A stretch of DNA of 6,904 bases from JBAUHN01 sp049680295. GTDB lineage: Bacteria > Pseudomonadota > Alphaproteobacteria > Rhodobacterales > Rhodobacteraceae. Where the stretch lies: assembly GCA_049680295.1 (NCBI GenBank), contig JBAUHN010000039.1:1-6904 (forward strand), read 5' to 3'. A program made the position numbers and the translations under genes. Under the pieces are notes generated by a model, which was not told the DNA's origin, made no database searches, and was given only the letters and a program-made list of their open reading frames with translations. Below are positions 5,765 to 6,904 of this stretch, piece after piece. The stretch's first letter is position 1. The number at the start of each line of letters is the position of its first letter.

Positions 5765-6037
5765 CTATCGCGACGCTTTCTGCAATAGCCCGATCAGCTC
5801 ATCGAACTTGGCGCGCTGCTCCTCCGGGTCACCACTCGCGATTGCGGATTCAACGCAGTGTTCGGCATGGTTTTCCAACACTAGTTTTTCGACGCCAAGT
5901 ACGGCCGACCTGATCGCGGCCGTCTGCGCGAGAATGTCCATACAGTAGCGGTCACTCTCGACCATCTTGGCGACACCCCGCACCTGTCCTTCGAGCCGCG
6001 ACAGGCGGTCCAGCGTTTTTTCTTTGTTAGCCTTCAT
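5765..6037 (-). CDS. csoR: CsoR-type copper-sensing repressor
   Basis: A 90-aa protein from ATG at 6037 (minus strand), preceded by GGGAG about 9 nt upstream. The frame stays open to 6118, but that would run through the operator, so the shorter start is chosen. It is an all-helical DUF156 protein: RLSRLEGQVRGVAKMVESDR (helix 1), then Cys32, His57 and Cys61 (NHAEHCVESA). Cys-His-Cys with His and Cys four apart is the Cu(I) site of CsoR. It differs from RcnR, which has a His at the second-Cys position, and from FrmR, which lacks the second Cys. Copper binding releases DNA. It lacks its own DNA-binding motif beyond the conserved positively charged helices, as usual for this family. Predicted targets are the operators at 6084-6102 (its own divergent promoter region) and 1690-1708. 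Confidence 0.92.
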   Translation of the reverse strand: MKANKEKTLDRLSRLEGQVRGVAKMVESDRYCMDILAQTAAIRSAVLGVEKLVLENHAEHCVESAIASGDPEEQRAKFDELIGLLQKASR

Positions 6038-6083
6038 GCGGCTGCGCTCCCTTTTTGCGGAACCATTACCTAGCAAGTTGCTT

Positions 6084-6104
6084 ATATACCCTATAGGGGT
6101 ATAT
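6084..6104 (+). promoter_or_regulatory. CsoR operator/promoter between csoR and the divergent unit
   Basis: A perfect inverted repeat: ATATACCC (6084-6091), TATAG spacer, GGGTATAT (6097-6104). Its inner 19 bp (6084-6102) follow ATATACC-N5-GGGGTAT, shared with 1690-1708, and it looks like known CsoR operators. It sits 47 bp upstream of the csoR start and just before the Shine-Dalgarno of the 38-codon ORF, so it can govern both directions. Candidate + strand promoter elements are TTGCTT (6078-6083) with TATATG (6100-6105), 16 nt apart, or a -10 TATATA at 6083-6088. Both overlap the operator, consistent with repression. Confidence 0.75.
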
Positions 6105-6117
6105 GGGGAGACAGACA

Positions 6118-6234
6118 ATGGTACGTCGCGACGAGACTATAACGGTTTCCCCGTGCGCGCACCACGATAGCAAAGCCAAAACTGTTAACGACAACACGTT
6201 ACCCGCCCCCGCCGAACTCATTGCCAAGATATAG
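6118..6234 (+). CDS. Small ORF with Cys-Ala-His-His motif (38 aa), unknown
   Basis: A 38-codon ORF preceded by a strong Shine-Dalgarno, GGGGAG (6105-6110), 7 nt from its ATG; an in-frame ATG at 6103 is possible but poorly placed. The peptide begins MVRRDETITV, carries Ser-Pro-Cys12-Ala-His14-His15-Asp, and ends Leu-Pro-Ala-Pro-Ala-Glu-Leu-Ile-Ala-Lys-Ile. It has no signal peptide or membrane segment. Its TAG stop overlaps the Shine-Dalgarno (AGGA, 6233-6236) of the glutaredoxin fusion that starts 10 nt later, so translation of the two is probably linked. I do not recognise a family. A small cytosolic metal-binding peptide, a regulatory leader peptide, or the decayed N-terminus of a larger metal protein are all possible. 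The strong ribosome-binding site directly after a CsoR operator is the main support for real expression. Confidence 0.5.
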   Translation: MVRRDETITVSPCAHHDSKAKTVNDNTLPAPAELIAKI

Positions 6235-6244
6235 GATACTCATC

Positions 6245-6904
6245 ATGCCGAAAGACACCCGCGATGTTGCAGATGTAACGACTGATCCCGTTACCGACGC
6301 GACCGGAAAGACCGCCGTGCTTTACCGCATGTCCTTGCCGGACCATCTGTGTCCCTCTGGGCAGAAGGCGCGCTGGCTATTGAAGTCAAAGGGCTACGAT
6401 GTCGATGACCGCGTCTTTCGCACCCGGCCCGAGGTCGATGCATTCAAGGAAGAGTACAGCGTTTCGACCACCCCACAGGTTTGGATCGAAGGCAAACGCA
6501 TTGGCGGCTATAGCGATCTGCGCGAGTTGCTGACCGGCTACGACCCGAAAGCGACAACCTATTCACCCGTAATTTACCTTTTCGCTGTTGCCGCTGCGAC
6601 AGCGATTGCGCTGTCTATCGGTTTTCTTGGCACTCTCTCTTGGCAGACGCTCGGTTGGTTCATCTCGGTCTCGATGATCCTGTTGGGAATGCAGAAGCTC
6701 CGCGACATCGAAGGCTTCACCACGATGTTCCTCAACTATGATCTGCTTGCGCAGAAATGGGTGCCGTATGCATATGTCTACCCTTGGGTGGAGACCGGGG
6801 CTGGCATTCTGATGACGGGCATGTTGCTCACCCCGCTCGCTGCCCCGGCGGCGCTCTTTATCGCCACGGTCGGCGCGATCAGCGTGTTCAAGGCGGTTTA
6901 CATC
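6245..6904 (+). CDS. Glutaredoxin fused to a MauE/DoxX-like membrane domain, 3'-partial
   Basis: ATG 6245 has AGGA (6233-6236) 8 nt upstream; 220 codons are visible and the frame is open at the window end. Residues 22-98 form a glutaredoxin/thioredoxin-like domain. It has a beta-strand TAVLYRMSL, the active site Cys36-Pro-Ser-Gly39, a Thr-Thr-Pro (75-77) cis-proline loop, and Gly-Gly-Tyr (87-89), the usual glutathione-contact region. Only the first Cys of a CPYC-type motif is kept, so a monothiol mechanism is expected. From about 107 there are four hydrophobic segments (roughly 107-129, 134-150, 177-198, 200-218) with a GMQKLRDIEGF loop, resembling MauE/DoxX-type redox-associated membrane proteins. 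It probably handles thiol or glutathione-copper redox at the cytoplasmic face. It is divergent from csoR behind the operator, so copper induction is expected. The 24-residue polar N-terminal extension is of unknown purpose. Confidence 0.85.
   Translation, partial: MPKDTRDVADVTTDPVTDATGKTAVLYRMSLPDHLCPSGQKARWLLKSKGYDVDDRVFRTRPEVDAFKEEYSVSTTPQVWIEGKRIGGYSDLRELLTGYDPKATTYSPVIYLFAVAAATAIALSIGFLGTLSWQTLGWFISVSMILLGMQKLRDIEGFTTMFLNYDLLAQKWVPYAYVYPWVETGAGILMTGMLLTPLAAPAALFIATVGAISVFKAVYI

Noticed and set aside
5739..5777. Short inverted repeat CGATA/TATCG between the convergent oxidase and csoR genes, considered as a shared terminator
   Set aside because: Only 5 bp with a 17-nt loop and no T run on either strand; too weak to call.
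6038..6118. Longer csoR start at 6118 (27 extra residues)
   Set aside because: The extension runs through the perfect operator palindrome, resembles no CsoR N-terminus, and ATG 6037 has GGGAG at a suitable distance.

Overview
The window reads as an accessory copper-handling island from an alphaproteobacterium, most likely Rhodobacteraceae-like. That placement rests on fairly GC-rich codon use, the style of the CopC/CopD/multicopper-oxidase proteins, a conserved His-rich periplasmic protein, and the gene order. It is an inference from protein character; no taxonomic marker gene is present.

Layout, left to right. (1) At 2-409 (+) lies the 3' part of an isoprenylcysteine/phospholipid-type membrane methyltransferase, followed by a likely intrinsic terminator. 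(2) A Crp/Fnr-type regulator runs convergently at 470-1018 (-). (3) Divergent from it is a secreted His-rich protein (1056-1643 +). (4) A CsoR-type operator (1690-1708) abuts a small exported Cys-containing ORF ending in Asp-Pro-Pro (1712-2026), which resembles CutF-type copper-sensing leader proteins. A strongly structured 91-nt spacer follows. (5) Next is a tightly packed operon: DUF411 protein (2118-2612), cytochrome c (2609-3073), CopC (3070-3414), CopD (3418-4296) and a Tat-exported multicopper oxidase (4293-5738). Three of its four junctions are 4-nt start/stop overlaps and the fourth is a 3-nt gap. (6) csoR runs convergently at 5765-6037 (-). (7) Divergent from csoR, behind a second operator with the same architecture (6084-6102), come a 38-codon ORF with a Cys-Ala-His-His motif (6118-6234) and a glutaredoxin/MauE-like membrane fusion that leaves the window at 6904.

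How it fits together. CsoR, with an intact Cys-His-Cys copper site, is predicted to repress both flanking units when copper is low. The induced products act mainly in the periplasm and inner membrane: CopC and the DUF411 protein bind copper, CopD sits in the membrane, the oxidase detoxifies Cu(I), and the cytochrome may exchange electrons with these processes. The least ordinary part is the junction 1712-2117. There the last codons and stop of the CutF-like ORF form one arm of an 11-bp perfect stem, and the ribosome-binding site of the next gene lies in a short hairpin. This suggests a translational copper switch layered on CsoR repression. No gap over 300 bases lacks a gene, and I saw no tRNA, rRNA, CRISPR or insertion sequence.
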